From Flavobacterium sp. ASW18X (GTDB lineage: Bacteria; Bacteroidota; Bacteroidia; Flavobacteriales; Flavobacteriaceae), in assembly GCF_005144745.1 (NCBI RefSeq), contig NZ_SWKK01000004.1, positions 372,001 to 436,000 of the forward strand: a stretch of 64,000 nt of DNA, read 5' to 3'. Below, piece after piece: positions 8,789-17,454 of the stretch. Numbering within the stretch: position 1 is the stretch's first letter; each line of letters opens with the position of its first letter. The notes beneath the pieces were generated by a model. The model saw only the letters and a program-made list of their open reading frames with translations. It did no database searches and was not told the DNA's origin. The translations under genes and the position numbers were made by a program.

Positions 8789-9307
8789 TTAAATACCGTA
8801 ACGGTCTTTTAAAATAGTTACATGGTGTAATTGATGACCGGCAATCATGTATAGGATTGCCCTTGCAGAAACATTACCACCACTTACAATGGATGACCGC
8901 TCTAATGCTTGAGCATCTAGAGAATAAAACAAGGTGAGGGTCGACTCCCTTACTGCTTTGTATTCGACTATTATACTTTCTAAACTTCTGTTTTGTGCAT
9001 TGCAAGTAGGAACAAAAATATTTTGGTCAAAGCCAGGAAGTTCGGTTTTATCATTTCTTGCTAAACGCAATACTCGGTATTGAAATACACGTTCTGTATC
9101 GATAATATGGATAATAGCTTCTGCTACTGTCCATTTACCTTCTGCGTAAGCATATTGTAATTGCTCAGGATTAATAGATTGCAATAATTCTAAAAAAGAA
9201 GATTTGGAATCTTCTAGAGCACTAGATAATTCCAAATCTCCTAAAACTTCTATATAAGGCCTGTAAAATTCTGGATATTCAGAAACAGACAATTCACTTG
9301 CTTTCAA
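8789..9307 (-). CDS. DinB-family protein (putative metal-dependent hydrolase/thiol transferase fold)
   Basis: This 172-residue four-helix-bundle protein has histidines in the three positions expected for the DinB/YfiT metal site: IIHIIDTERVFQYR in the second helix and GHQLHHV near the C-terminus. The segment EGKWTVAEAIIHI is typical of the family. DinB-like proteins bind a divalent metal and some use bacillithiol or similar low-molecular-weight thiols; the substrate here is unknown. It lies 10 bp downstream of the Lrp/AsnC regulator gene on the same strand, so both probably form one operon. Confidence 0.82.
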   Translation of the reverse strand: MKASELSVSEYPEFYRPYIEVLGDLELSSALEDSKSSFLELLQSINPEQLQYAYAEGKWTVAEAIIHIIDTERVFQYRVLRLARNDKTELPGFDQNIFVPTCNAQNRSLESIIVEYKAVRESTLTLFYSLDAQALERSSIVSGGNVSARAILYMIAGHQLHHVTILKDRYGI

Positions 9308-9317
9308 ATAAAACCTA

Positions 9318-9797
9318 TTATAGTTCGTTAAAAATAGTGTGCATTAAACGTTTTTTATCGTTAATGCTTTCTTCTAAAGAAATCATGGTTTCTGTTCTGC
9401 TAATACCATCTATATCATCAATCTTAAAAATGATATTTTTAGCATGTGTTGTATCTCTAGCTCTAATCTTACAAAAGATATTAAACTTACCGGTTGTAAT
9501 ATGTGCTACGGTAACATATGGGATTTGAGAAAGACGCTCTAAAACGAATTTGGTTTGATGCGTTTTCTCTAAAAAGATACCTACATAGGCAATAAAGGAA
9601 TACCCAAGTTTTACGTAATCTAAGGTTAAAGAAGACCCTTTTATAATCCCGGCTTCTTCCATTTTTTTAACCCTAACGTGAACAGTACCAGCAGAAATCA
9701 ATAATTTTTTAGCTATATCTGTAAACGGAGTTCTAGTGTTGTCAATCAACATATCTAGAATCTGATGGTCTATTTCGTCAAGTTTTACTTTGCTCAT
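9318..9797 (-). CDS. Lrp/AsnC-family transcriptional regulator
   Basis: This 159-residue regulator has an N-terminal winged HTH (LDEIDHQILDMLIDNTRTPF, then AKKLLISAGTVHVRVKKMEEAGII) and a C-terminal RAM/AsnC ligand-binding beta-alpha-beta domain (about 70-145). Such regulators sense amino acids as oligomers and often control amino acid metabolism genes as well as themselves. Its target is not obvious from the window, although proline dehydrogenase, aroB and an alanine dehydrogenase-like gene are within 6 kb. It is divergent from the XRE gene across a 340-bp gap. Confidence 0.92.
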   Translation of the reverse strand: MSKVKLDEIDHQILDMLIDNTRTPFTDIAKKLLISAGTVHVRVKKMEEAGIIKGSSLTLDYVKLGYSFIAYVGIFLEKTHQTKFVLERLSQIPYVTVAHITTGKFNIFCKIRARDTTHAKNIIFKIDDIDGISRTETMISLEESINDKKRLMHTIFNEL

Positions 9798-9981
9798 TTT
9801 TGATAAATTTTGCAGTAAAATTAATGAATTAAGAAATATAACATAATAAAACCGTACTTTTTTTAAACATTATGTAAGAAAATGCGATAAAATACCATAA
9901 AATGGGTCGAAATAAAACAAAAATCGCTGAATTATATTTATTTGACACAACTAATAGTAAAGGATTAATCTTAAGGTAAAT

Positions 9982-9995
9982 TTTACAATTGTAAA
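9982..9995. promoter_or_regulatory. upstream copy of the TTTACA-N2-TGTAAA palindrome (putative operator)
   Basis: The sequence TTTACAATTGTAAA is a perfect 14-bp palindrome. An identical pair of half-sites occurs 138 bp downstream on the XRE promoter, which suggests a two-site operator, most simply for the XRE protein itself. Confidence 0.5.
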
Positions 9996-10098
9996 TAAGC
10001 TCTATAAAGACAGCACTATATAGTTACATTTCAATATATTAAAAGACTTTAATTAAAGCTACAATACAGTTATTTGAGCAATATATTTTTAACGAATA

Positions 10099-10129
10099 TT
10101 TGTCACTCTATCGATATAATTTACATTTG
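10099..10129 (+). promoter_or_regulatory. promoter of the XRE regulator gene
   Basis: TTTG (10099-10102), 19 nt, then TACATTTG (10122-10129) matches the flavobacterial promoter TTG-N17-23-TAnnTTTG in full. Transcription would begin about 10136, next to the ATG at 10138, so the mRNA should have almost no leader. Confidence 0.72.
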
Positions 10130-10133
10130 TAAA
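10120..10133. promoter_or_regulatory. palindromic operator TTTACA-N2-TGTAAA overlapping the XRE promoter
   Basis: The two 6-bp half-sites flank a 2-bp centre and cover the whole -7 box. A bound dimer would block RNA polymerase. The second copy at 9982 strengthens the case that it is a specific site. Confidence 0.6.
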
Positions 10134-10137
10134 CACT

Positions 10138-10509
10138 ATGATAGACCGTTTAAAACAGATTATGGAATACTATAAACAAAACTCCACCGCCTTTGCGGAT
10201 CAGCTAGGGGTGCCACGCTCTAGTATTTCTCACCTCCTATCCGGTCGAAATAAACCTAGCTTGGATTTTATACTTAAGCTTATAAATACCTATCCAGAAG
10301 TAAATCTGTATTGGTTCTTAAATGGAAAAGGAGAATTCCCAAGTACTACTTCGGATAAACAAAATAACTTGAGTGGCTGTGAATTTCAAGAATCTGAAAA
10401 CACACAAAACCAACTGTCCATTAGCCCTACAAATACTACAAAAGAAATCAGGCAAATAATGGTGCTTTATACCGATGGTACTTTTGATACCTACCACCCT
10501 GGAAAATGA
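10138..10509 (+). CDS. XRE-family helix-turn-helix transcriptional regulator
   Basis: This 123-residue protein has an N-terminal HTH_3/XRE domain (about 4-62). The motif is FADQLGVPRSSISHLLSGRNKPS with the typical Q-x-LG and S-x-SGRNxP pattern, followed by FILKLINTYPEVNLYWFLNGKG. The C-terminal half is polar and probably flexible and carries no sensor domain that I recognise. Close flavobacterial relatives exist, many next to the small lipoprotein that follows here. It is probably autoregulated through the palindrome on its own promoter. The next gene starts 26 bp downstream and has its own -7 box. Confidence 0.88.
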   Translation: MIDRLKQIMEYYKQNSTAFADQLGVPRSSISHLLSGRNKPSLDFILKLINTYPEVNLYWFLNGKGEFPSTTSDKQNNLSGCEFQESENTQNQLSISPTNTTKEIRQIMVLYTDGTFDTYHPGK

Positions 10510-10511
10510 TG

Positions 10512-10519
10512 TATTTTTG
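10512..10519 (+). promoter_or_regulatory. -7 promoter element (TATTTTTG) of the small lipoprotein gene
   Basis: This is a perfect TAnnTTTG match 16 nt upstream of the ATG at 10536. No -33 TTG is seen at 17-23 nt, so only the -7 box is claimed. Confidence 0.4.
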
Positions 10520-10535
10520 AGCTAAAATTTACATT

Positions 10536-10913
10536 ATGAAATATTACTTAGCCTACATACTATTCTTGATTACCCTACTATCCTGTATGAAGCCTGTAGA
10601 AAGAGATTGCAAAGCTCATAAGGACGGGACATATAGCTTTACAATGATTTTAGATAAAGACAGTGTGAGCACCACATTTACCAGAAAAGGCAATTTAGAA
10701 ATTGACCGTTTTAACGGTAAGATAGATAGTTCTTCCGTTCGTTGGATTAATGATTGTGAATATGTCCTTAAAAATTTAAACCCAAAAAACAGAGAAGAAG
10801 AAAAAGCCATCCACATAAAAATCTTGTCTACTACGGACAGTTCTTATACATTTGAATTTAGCGCCGTTGGCGAAACAAATAAATTACGTGGAACCGCAAT
10901 TAAAACACACTAA
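10536..10913 (+). CDS. small lipoprotein of unknown function
   Basis: This 125-residue protein has a signal peptide ending in a lipobox-like LLSC (Cys17) and a compact beta-rich domain. The motif DSSSVRWINDCEYVL followed by KNLNPKNREEEKAI is conserved in flavobacterial homologues. I recall that such proteins are often labelled 'DNA topoisomerase IV' in databases, evidently because the real topoisomerase genes are nearby; nothing in this sequence supports that. It is probably anchored in the outer or inner membrane facing the periplasm. terC starts 2 nt after its stop, so the two are one operon. Confidence 0.7.
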   Translation: MKYYLAYILFLITLLSCMKPVERDCKAHKDGTYSFTMILDKDSVSTTFTRKGNLEIDRFNGKIDSSSVRWINDCEYVLKNLNPKNREEEKAIHIKILSTTDSSYTFEFSAVGETNKLRGTAIKTH

Positions 10914-10915
10914 CT

Positions 10916-11740
10916 ATGTTCGACATTTTTTCTAGTCCCGATGCTTGGTTTGCATTATTAACGCTAACCTTTTTAGAAATAGTTCTTGGGATAGACAACA
11001 TCATTTTTATTTCTATTGCCGCAGACAAACTCGAGAAAAAAGACCGTAAAAAAGCAACTAACATAGGTTTAGTTCTTGCAATGGTTCTTAGAGTAGTTTT
11101 ACTGTTCGGCATTTCTTGGCTTACTTCTTTAAAAAAACCGTTCTGGGTTTTAAAACACGAATGGATTCACGGTGGAATTAGCTGGCAAGCATTAATTCTA
11201 TTTGCTGGTGGATTATTCTTGTTATACAAAAGCACCAAGGAAATTCACGAAAAAATAGAAGATAAAGGTCATGATGAGCGCGAAGTTAAAAAAGGTCGCT
11301 CTTCTACGCTATCCAACGCTATCGTACAAATTACCATTATAAATATTGTCTTTTCTTTTGATTCTATTTTGACAGCAATAGGAATGACAAATGGCTTATC
11401 TCCTAATCCTAATGATGCTTTAATTTTAATGATAATTGCCGTAATAGCATCTGTATTAATTATGATGCTTTTTGCAAACCCTGTGGGCGAGTTTGTAAGC
11501 AGACATCCTTCTATACAAGTGCTAGGTTTGTCATTCTTAATTTTAATTGGCTTTATGCTAATTGCTGAAGCAGCACACCTATCTCACTTAGTTGTTTTTG
11601 ACCAAGAAGTAGGTGTAATTCCTAAAGGCTACTTATACTTCGCTATTGCATTCTCCTTAATGGTTGAGTTCTTTGATATGCGAATGAAAAAGAATAAAAA
11701 AACAAATGCTGTTGAAGAACAACAGCATTTGGAAGATTAA
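10916..11740 (+). CDS. TerC-family integral membrane protein
   Basis: This 274-residue protein has about seven membrane helices. The family signature LEIVLGIDNIIFISI lies near residues 19-33, and the second acidic motif FSFDSILTAIGMT is near 145-157. The conserved acidic residues in these helices suggest metal-ion transport; TerC/Alx relatives export manganese or work with exported metalloproteins. A charged loop after the third helix and a charged tail are cytoplasmic. The last 12 codons also form the terminator of the convergent gene on the other strand. The stop overlaps that gene's stop by 4 nt. Confidence 0.9.
   Translation: MFDIFSSPDAWFALLTLTFLEIVLGIDNIIFISIAADKLEKKDRKKATNIGLVLAMVLRVVLLFGISWLTSLKKPFWVLKHEWIHGGISWQALILFAGGLFLLYKSTKEIHEKIEDKGHDEREVKKGRSSTLSNAIVQITIINIVFSFDSILTAIGMTNGLSPNPNDALILMIIAVIASVLIMMLFANPVGEFVSRHPSIQVLGLSFLILIGFMLIAEAAHLSHLVVFDQEVGVIPKGYLYFAIAFSLMVEFFDMRMKKNKKTNAVEEQQHLED
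11696..11731 (-). terminator. intrinsic terminator of the sterol-desaturase-type gene, located inside terC
   Basis: On the minus strand a 12-bp perfect stem (CAAATGCTGTTG / CAACAGCATTTG, 11703-11731) with a 5-nt loop is followed by seven T (plus-strand A run 11696-11702). It lies just past the stop codon of the minus-strand hydroxylase and wholly within the final codons of terC. On the plus strand there is no T run, so it should stop only minus-strand transcription. Confidence 0.85.
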
Positions 11741-12693
11741 TTAGGTCTTTGAAAGGCCACGGTGGAGTTTTTTTTATGCTCCTTAAACTGGGCCTGTTGT
11801 TGTTTTACGGTCATGGTGCTACCATCATGACTCCATCCTGGTGGGCCAAATATGTACATTAGTTTATGTGATATTTTGTCCACCTTTTTTACATCATTCC
11901 AAATATCTTTAAACTCATGCGTTAAAATTACAATAGGATTGTATGAGTTAGGTGCATGTATTACTCCGTATTTTACTTCTATTTCTTCATCATATTCTTT
12001 CCACGTGCCAAAAATACGGTCGAAAACATTTAAAAAACCGCCATGATTTTTATCTAAATATTCCACATTCTGTGCATGATGCACTTGATGCATGGTATGC
12101 GTATTTAAAAACTTTTCTAAAAAACCCAGCTTTGGTATGTATTGTGAGTGCAGTTGAAATTGCCATAACGCTTCTATTCCTAAGCAAACGATTACCATTT
12201 CTGGAGGAAAACCTATGGCAGGCATCCACATATAAAAAAGAGGTTTGTAAAGAATTGTAAACCAACCGTTTCTAATAGCAGTTCCTAAGTTAAAATTATC
12301 AGATGAATGGTGCACTATGTGTGCAGCCCACAAAATTCGTATTTCGTGATTGGCTCTATGAAACCAGTAATACGTAAAATCATCAGCAAGCATACAAAAT
12401 AGCCATACGTACCATGCATAGCCGAAAGACTCATAGCCTAACAAATGATGCCTTACCCCGTTTGCGTCTAAAGGATTAAAAAACTCAAATGTAGCGTTGA
12501 ACAACACTACCATGAATATGATTTTAAATAAAGGTCCTAAAACAGCAGAACCAACCCCCATAAAACCACTCGCGGCTAAATCTTTCCAATCATACAAATG
12601 GTCATCTCCATGAGTCTTACTATAGGTAAGCTCAACTAAAATAAAAGCAATAAAAACAGGCACTCCGTAGACTAACGGATTTGTTAAGTCCAT
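11737..12693 (-). CDS. sterol desaturase / fatty acid hydroxylase superfamily membrane di-iron protein
   Basis: This 318-residue membrane protein has the three histidine boxes of the FA_hydroxylase family: HRANH near 111, HIVHH near 125 and HQVHH near 201. These bind a di-iron centre that hydroxylates or desaturates lipid carbon chains at the membrane. Hydrophobic segments occur near 8-25, 45-70 and 85-105. The lipid substrate is unknown; sterol is unlikely in this type of bacterium. It is convergent with terC with a 4-nt stop overlap. It lies downstream of parC on the same strand, separated by 58 bp. Confidence 0.85.
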   Translation of the reverse strand: MDLTNPLVYGVPVFIAFILVELTYSKTHGDDHLYDWKDLAASGFMGVGSAVLGPLFKIIFMVVLFNATFEFFNPLDANGVRHHLLGYESFGYAWYVWLFCMLADDFTYYWFHRANHEIRILWAAHIVHHSSDNFNLGTAIRNGWFTILYKPLFYMWMPAIGFPPEMVIVCLGIEALWQFQLHSQYIPKLGFLEKFLNTHTMHQVHHAQNVEYLDKNHGGFLNVFDRIFGTWKEYDEEIEVKYGVIHAPNSYNPIVILTHEFKDIWNDVKKVDKISHKLMYIFGPPGWSHDGSTMTVKQQQAQFKEHKKNSTVAFQRPN

Positions 12694-12751
12694 ATAAAAT
12701 ATTTAAGATTAGCGTTAGTTAAAACGGTTCTAAGATAAATTGAAATTTACA

Positions 12752-15373
12752 TTAAAACAATGAGGTTTGGTCAGAATCCTGATTACCATTTGTTATTTCA
12801 TCATCATCTAAATCAATCCCATCTTCTTCGTTGATATCAATTTCTTCTTCAATGGCTTCTTGCTGGTAAAGAAGTGGTTCTAAAGCATTGATATTTTTAA
12901 GTTTAAATGTAGTCAGTTGATTTCCTTGTGCTTTTATTCCTTTGATAGCGATAAAATCCTCCACATTTACCACCTCATTAGGTTTAGCTTCTTTCCCTCT
13001 TGGTTTATAGAATTCTAATTCTACCATTGGCCTCCAATCCGTCAAAAGTATTTCTAATTGTGAATCTGGATGGTCAGAAATAATAAGTTCCTCTTTTCCT
13101 GTATTTTCTATTAAAAAACGCTTTAAGTAGTACCTTTCTTTTTCACCATCATAGTAGATAGCGGAAATAGGTTTTTCTGGAATCCATTTTTCTAAGAGAA
13201 TCATATCCTCATCAAAACGAGTATTTAAATCTGGTGTGATGGTTTTAATAAATCCTTTTTGATTCGCTACCAGAAGCAAATCTTCACCTTTAAAAGCACC
13301 AAGTAGCTCTCCTCGTTCTTCCGTATTTAAACGCCTTACCACATCATCAAACCAAATTTTTCTTGGCTTTAAAGTAGAAACTCCTTTTTCTTTAAGTTCA
13401 ATTCTTTTTACTGGAAACTTGGTAACAATGTTACCTTTAGAGGCTCTACCCTTAATTAAAATATCTGCAAAATCAATATCCCATTTCAGTTTTTTAATAC
13501 TTCCAGATTGTCTTAGGTGTATGGTTACAACTTCTGCCTCGCCGTTAGGGTTAGCGCTAAAATAGGTAACATCACTACTAGCCTTACCATTGGTTAAATC
13601 GTACATCCTATCTCTAGTCATACTAGTTACATTAAATCTTTTAATATAACTGGGTCCGCCTTTACCATCCTTGTAAATCATATTATATGTAGTGCGCTTG
13701 TCTTTTTTCTTAAAGACCGCAACATGGATAATCCCTTTATCAATAAAAGTTTTACTATCCACTTTCGTGACCATCATCCCTCCTTTTTGGGTAAAGACAA
13801 TGATGTCATCTATATCACTACAGTCGGTAACATATTCATCTCGTTTTAAAGAAGTACCAATAAAGCCTTCTTCTCTATTTACGTAAAGTTTTGTGTTTCT
13901 TATTACAACTTTGGTAGCTTCAATATCATCAAAAACCCTAATTTCGGACAGTCTTTCACGACCTTCTCCATATTTAGCTTTTAGGTTTTTAAAGTAATCA
14001 ATTGCAAAATCTATCAGATGTTCTAAATGATGCTTGGTTTCTGCTATGCGCTCTTCTAGACTATCTAGATGCTGTTTCGCCTTGTCTAAATCAAACTTAG
14101 AAATACGTTTTATCCTTATTTCCGTAAGTCTTACAATATCTTCTTCTGTTACCGCTCTACGTAAATGCGTGGTATGTGGTTTAAGACCTTTATCAATAGC
14201 AGCAATAACACCTTCCCAAGTTTCCTCTTCTTCTATCTCTCTATAAATTCGATTTTCTATAAAAATGCGCTCTAGAGATGCGAAATGCCAAGATTCTTCT
14301 AACTCATTAAGCTGAATTTCCAACTCTTGTTTAAGCATTTCTACCGTATTATCGGTACTCCGCTTAAGCATTTCCGTTACACCCATAAAAACAGGTTTGT
14401 TATCCTCTATAATACATGCTAAAGGAGAAATGGAAGATTCGCAAGCGGTAAAAGCGTATAATGCATCTATGGTTTTATCTGGAGATAAACCACTTGGTAA
14501 GTGCACTAAAATCTCAACTTCAGCAGCGGTGTTATCTTCAATTTTTTTAATTTTTATCTTTCCCTTATCATTAGCTTTTAAAATACTATCAATTAAGGAA
14601 GATGTATTGGAACCGTAGGGAATTTCTTTAATAACCAGCGTATTCTTATCTAAGCTTTCAATTTTTGCCCTAACCCTTATTTTTCCGCCACGAAGACCAT
14701 CATTGTAATTGGTTACATCAATAATACCCGCTGTAGGAAAGTCTGGAAACAATTTAAAACTCTTACCCCTTAAATGTTTTATAGAAGCATCTATTAGTTC
14801 TACAAAGTTGTGCGGCAAAATTTTAGTAGATAAACCCACCGCAATACCCTCTGCACCTTGAGCTAATAATAATGGAAATTTTACCGGAAGATTGATTGGC
14901 TCCTTTTTACGACCATCATAAGAAAGTTGCCACTCTGTAATCTTTGGACTATAAACTACATCTAATGCAAATTTAGATAAACGGGCCTCTATATATCTGG
15001 ATGCAGCAGCACCATCACCAGTTAAAATATTACCCCAGTTTCCTTGGGTATCTATCAACAAATCTTTCTGGCCAATTTGCACCATAGCATCGGCAATACT
15101 AGCATCTCCGTGTGGATGATATTGCATGGTATGCCCTACTACATTAGCTACCTTGTTATACCTGCCATCATCTAACTCTTTTAAAGAGTGCATAATTCTG
15201 CGTTGTACTGGCTTAAAACCATCTTCAATAGCAGGTACTGCTCTCTCTAGGATTACATATGAAGCGTAATCCAAAAACCAATCTTTGTACATTCCCGTTA
15301 CCCGGGTAAGCGATTCTCCTTTAGTATCTTCTGTATTCTGCAAAGAATCGTTTAATTCTTCATTCTCTTCCAT
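12752..15373 (-). CDS. parC: topoisomerase IV subunit A (DNA cleavage subunit)
   Basis: This 873-residue GyrA/ParC family protein has the breakage-reunion domain (about 28-480) with catalytic Tyr127 in DGAAASRYIEAR, then a coiled-coil tower and a C-terminal beta-pinwheel region. A GyrA-box of the gyrase type (QRRGGKG) is not seen, which fits topoisomerase IV. The position equal to the quinolone-sensing Ser of E. coli (HPHGDS) is Ala91 (HPHGDAS), with Asp95 at the acidic position. The C-terminus is acidic low-complexity (EEEIDINEEDGIDLDDDE). It follows parE by 30 bp, giving a parE-parC operon for decatenation of daughter chromosomes. Confidence 0.92.
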   Translation of the reverse strand: MEENEELNDSLQNTEDTKGESLTRVTGMYKDWFLDYASYVILERAVPAIEDGFKPVQRRIMHSLKELDDGRYNKVANVVGHTMQYHPHGDASIADAMVQIGQKDLLIDTQGNWGNILTGDGAAASRYIEARLSKFALDVVYSPKITEWQLSYDGRKKEPINLPVKFPLLLAQGAEGIAVGLSTKILPHNFVELIDASIKHLRGKSFKLFPDFPTAGIIDVTNYNDGLRGGKIRVRAKIESLDKNTLVIKEIPYGSNTSSLIDSILKANDKGKIKIKKIEDNTAAEVEILVHLPSGLSPDKTIDALYAFTACESSISPLACIIEDNKPVFMGVTEMLKRSTDNTVEMLKQELEIQLNELEESWHFASLERIFIENRIYREIEEEETWEGVIAAIDKGLKPHTTHLRRAVTEEDIVRLTEIRIKRISKFDLDKAKQHLDSLEERIAETKHHLEHLIDFAIDYFKNLKAKYGEGRERLSEIRVFDDIEATKVVIRNTKLYVNREEGFIGTSLKRDEYVTDCSDIDDIIVFTQKGGMMVTKVDSKTFIDKGIIHVAVFKKKDKRTTYNMIYKDGKGGPSYIKRFNVTSMTRDRMYDLTNGKASSDVTYFSANPNGEAEVVTIHLRQSGSIKKLKWDIDFADILIKGRASKGNIVTKFPVKRIELKEKGVSTLKPRKIWFDDVVRRLNTEERGELLGAFKGEDLLLVANQKGFIKTITPDLNTRFDEDMILLEKWIPEKPISAIYYDGEKERYYLKRFLIENTGKEELIISDHPDSQLEILLTDWRPMVELEFYKPRGKEAKPNEVVNVEDFIAIKGIKAQGNQLTTFKLKNINALEPLLYQQEAIEEEIDINEEDGIDLDDDEITNGNQDSDQTSLF

Positions 15374-15403
15374 TAAAGATTAGTGTGGCGGTTTGGTTAT
15401 TAA

Positions 15404-17254
15404 TTAGTTATCTTCTATTAGGTCTAACTCTACTTTAAGGTTATTTATGATGAATTTTTGTCTGTCAGGTGTGTTTTTTCCCATATAAAACTGCAGCAAA
15501 GCTTCTATAGACATAGCCTTATCTAACATCACTGGCTCTAACCGAATATCATCACCAATAAAATGTTGAAACTCATCTGGCGAAATTTCACCCAAACCTT
15601 TAAATCGAGTAATTTCTGGCTTACCTGTTAGTTTTTGGATTGCTTTTACTTTTTCTTCGTCACTGTAGCAATAAATCGTTTCCTTTTTATTGCGCACCCT
15701 AAATAGTGGTGTTTGCAATATGTAGAGGTGATTTTCCCTTATAAGTTCTGGAAAAAATTGCAAAAAGAACGTAATTAACAGCAGACGAATGTGCATACCA
15801 TCCACATCGGCATCAGTAGCAATAACAATGTTATTATATCTTAAATCCTCTAAAGAATCTTCTATATTTAAGGCTGCCTGCAAAAGATTAAATTCTTCAT
15901 TCTCATAAACAATCTTCTTAGACATTCCATAAGAATTCAAAGGTTTACCCCTAAGACTAAATACAGCCTGGGTATTTACATCTCTAGATTTAGTTATAGA
16001 TCCAGACGCAGAATCTCCCTCTGTAATAAAAAGAGTGGTATCTAAACGTCTGTCGTTTTTCATATCACCCAAATGCACGCGGCAATCTCTAAGTTTTTTA
16101 TTGTGTAAGCTTGCTTTCTTAGCCCGTTCCCGAGCCAACTTACGAATTCCAGAAAGTTCTTTTCTTTCCTTTTCTGCCTGCATTATCTTACGTTGCAAAA
16201 TTTCGCGAACATCAGCATTTTTGTGCAGGTAATTATCTAAATACTTTCCTACAAAATCATTAATATAAGTACGTACAGTTGGTAAATTACCACCCATATC
16301 CGTAGAGCCTAATTTTGTTTTTGTCTGACTCTCAAAAACAGGCTCCATTACCTTAATTGAAATGGCAGAGATGATAGACTTGCGCACATCTGACGCATCG
16401 TAATTTTTACCGTAATGATCACGAATGGTTTTTACAATAGCTTCTCTAAAAGCCGCTTGGTGCGTACCTCCTTGTGTGGTGTGCTGCCCATTAACAAAAG
16501 AATGGTAAGACTCGCTATACTGCGTTTTACTATGTGTTAACGCAATTTCAATATCATCCCCTTTTAAATGAATAATTGGGTATAAGAAATCTTCCTGATT
16601 GTTATTGTCTTCTAATAAATCTTTTAAACCGTTCTCTGAGACAAACTTTTCTCCATTAAAAACAATAGTTAAACCAGGGTTTAGGTATACGTAATTTTTG
16701 AGCATGCGCTCTACATACTCATTCCTATATTTATAATTCTTAAAAATGGTTTCGTCTGGTGTAAAAGTGACCATCGTACCTTTTCGCTTAGACGTTTCTA
16801 CCAAATCTTCATTTACCAAATTACCAATAGAAAATTCAGCGGATTTAGCCTGACCATCTCTAACAGACTCCACCTTGAAAAATGTAGAAAGTGCGTTAAC
16901 AGCCTTTGTACCAACACCATTTAAACCTACCGATTTTTTAAAAGCACGGGTATCATATTTACCTCCAGTATTCATTTTAGACACTACATCTACTACCTTA
17001 CCTAGAGGTATACCCCTACCGTAATCCCTTACTTTAACAGTATTTTCTTTGATATTTATTTCGATGGTTTTACCAGTACCCATGACAAATTCATCAATAC
17101 TGTTATCTAAAACCTCTTTTAAGAGTATATATATACCATCATCTGCAGAAGAACCGTCGCCAAGTTTACCAATATACATTCCTGGGCGCATACGAATATG
17201 TTCCTTCCAATCTAACGAACGTATATTATCTTCGGTATACTGTGTTTGCGACAT
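15404..17254 (-). CDS. parE: topoisomerase IV subunit B (ATPase subunit)
   Basis: This 616-residue GHKL ATPase/TOPRIM protein has the ATP-binding motifs [13 protein letters not shown] near 44, DYGRGIPLG near 77 and [12 protein letters not shown] near 110. The TOPRIM motif [11 protein letters not shown] is near 412, and the acidic metal-binding DADVDGMHI is near 486. The C-terminal segment [10 protein letters not shown] is typical of GyrB/ParE. It powers strand passage with ParC. The gene starts 200 bp from ychF; no clear consensus promoter was found in that gap. Confidence 0.93.
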   Translation of the reverse strand: MSQTQYTEDNIRSLDWKEHIRMRPGMYIGKLGDGSSADDGIYILLKEVLDNSIDEFVMGTGKTIEINIKENTVKVRDYGRGIPLGKVVDVVSKMNTGGKYDTRAFKKSVGLNGVGTKAVNALSTFFKVESVRDGQAKSAEFSIGNLVNEDLVETSKRKGTMVTFTPDETIFKNYKYRNEYVERMLKNYVYLNPGLTIVFNGEKFVSENGLKDLLEDNNNQEDFLYPIIHLKGDDIEIALTHSKTQYSESYHSFVNGQHTTQGGTHQAAFREAIVKTIRDHYGKNYDASDVRKSIISAISIKVMEPVFESQTKTKLGSTDMGGNLPTVRTYINDFVGKYLDNYLHKNADVREILQRKIMQAEKERKELSGIRKLARERAKKASLHNKKLRDCRVHLGDMKNDRRLDTTLFITEGDSASGSITKSRDVNTQAVFSLRGKPLNSYGMSKKIVYENEEFNLLQAALNIEDSLEDLRYNNIVIATDADVDGMHIRLLLITFFLQFFPELIRENHLYILQTPLFRVRNKKETIYCYSDEEKVKAIQKLTGKPEITRFKGLGEISPDEFQHFIGDDIRLEPVMLDKAMSIEALLQFYMGKNTPDRQKFIINNLKVELDLIEDN

Positions 17255-17401
17255 GCTTTGAGGGATTATCCCAACGAATATATAATTATGATTGAAAAAT
17301 CAAAATGTTGCATGCATAAAATAATCAACAATTACAGCAGGTTTTTTGTTGATATTTGATTTAGAGCTTATTGTGCTTTAGCAACAACGTAGTAGGAATC
17401 C

Positions 17402-17433
17402 AAAAAAAGCCCAGAGAAATGGGCTTTTTTTTT
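17402..17433 (-). terminator. intrinsic terminator after ychF
   Basis: AAAAAAAGCCCA (17402-17413), a 6-nt loop and TGGGCTTTTTTT form a 12-bp stem, 22 bp past the ychF stop on the minus strand, with A/T runs on both sides. It should isolate ychF from parE. Confidence 0.88.
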
Positions 17434-17454
17434 AAATTATGCGGAATACTTATT

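Larger units (their letters stand above)
9798..10137. other. 340-bp AT-rich intergenic regulatory region between divergent Lrp and XRE genes
   Basis: This is the only gap above 300 bp in the window that lacks a gene. It is very A/T rich. It holds two copies of the palindrome TTTACA-N2-TGTAAA (9982-9995 and 10120-10133) and a complete promoter for the XRE gene. A 25-codon open frame at 9902-9979 has no visible support and is not called. Confidence 0.8.

Noticed and set aside
8789-8815. ACCGT-A-ACGGT followed by TCTTTT as a terminator
   Set aside because: The stem is 5 bp with a 1-nt loop and lies in the final codons of the DinB-like gene; it is too weak.
9902-9979. 25-codon open frame in the gap between Lrp and XRE genes
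   Set aside because: No promoter with proper placement, no recognisable signal peptide or helix, and composition like the surrounding AT-rich DNA; one of the XRE palindromes begins 3 bp after it.
17309-17316. TGCATGCA palindrome upstream of parE
   Set aside because: An 8-bp palindrome in 200 bp is likely by chance; no second copy or promoter overlap was seen.
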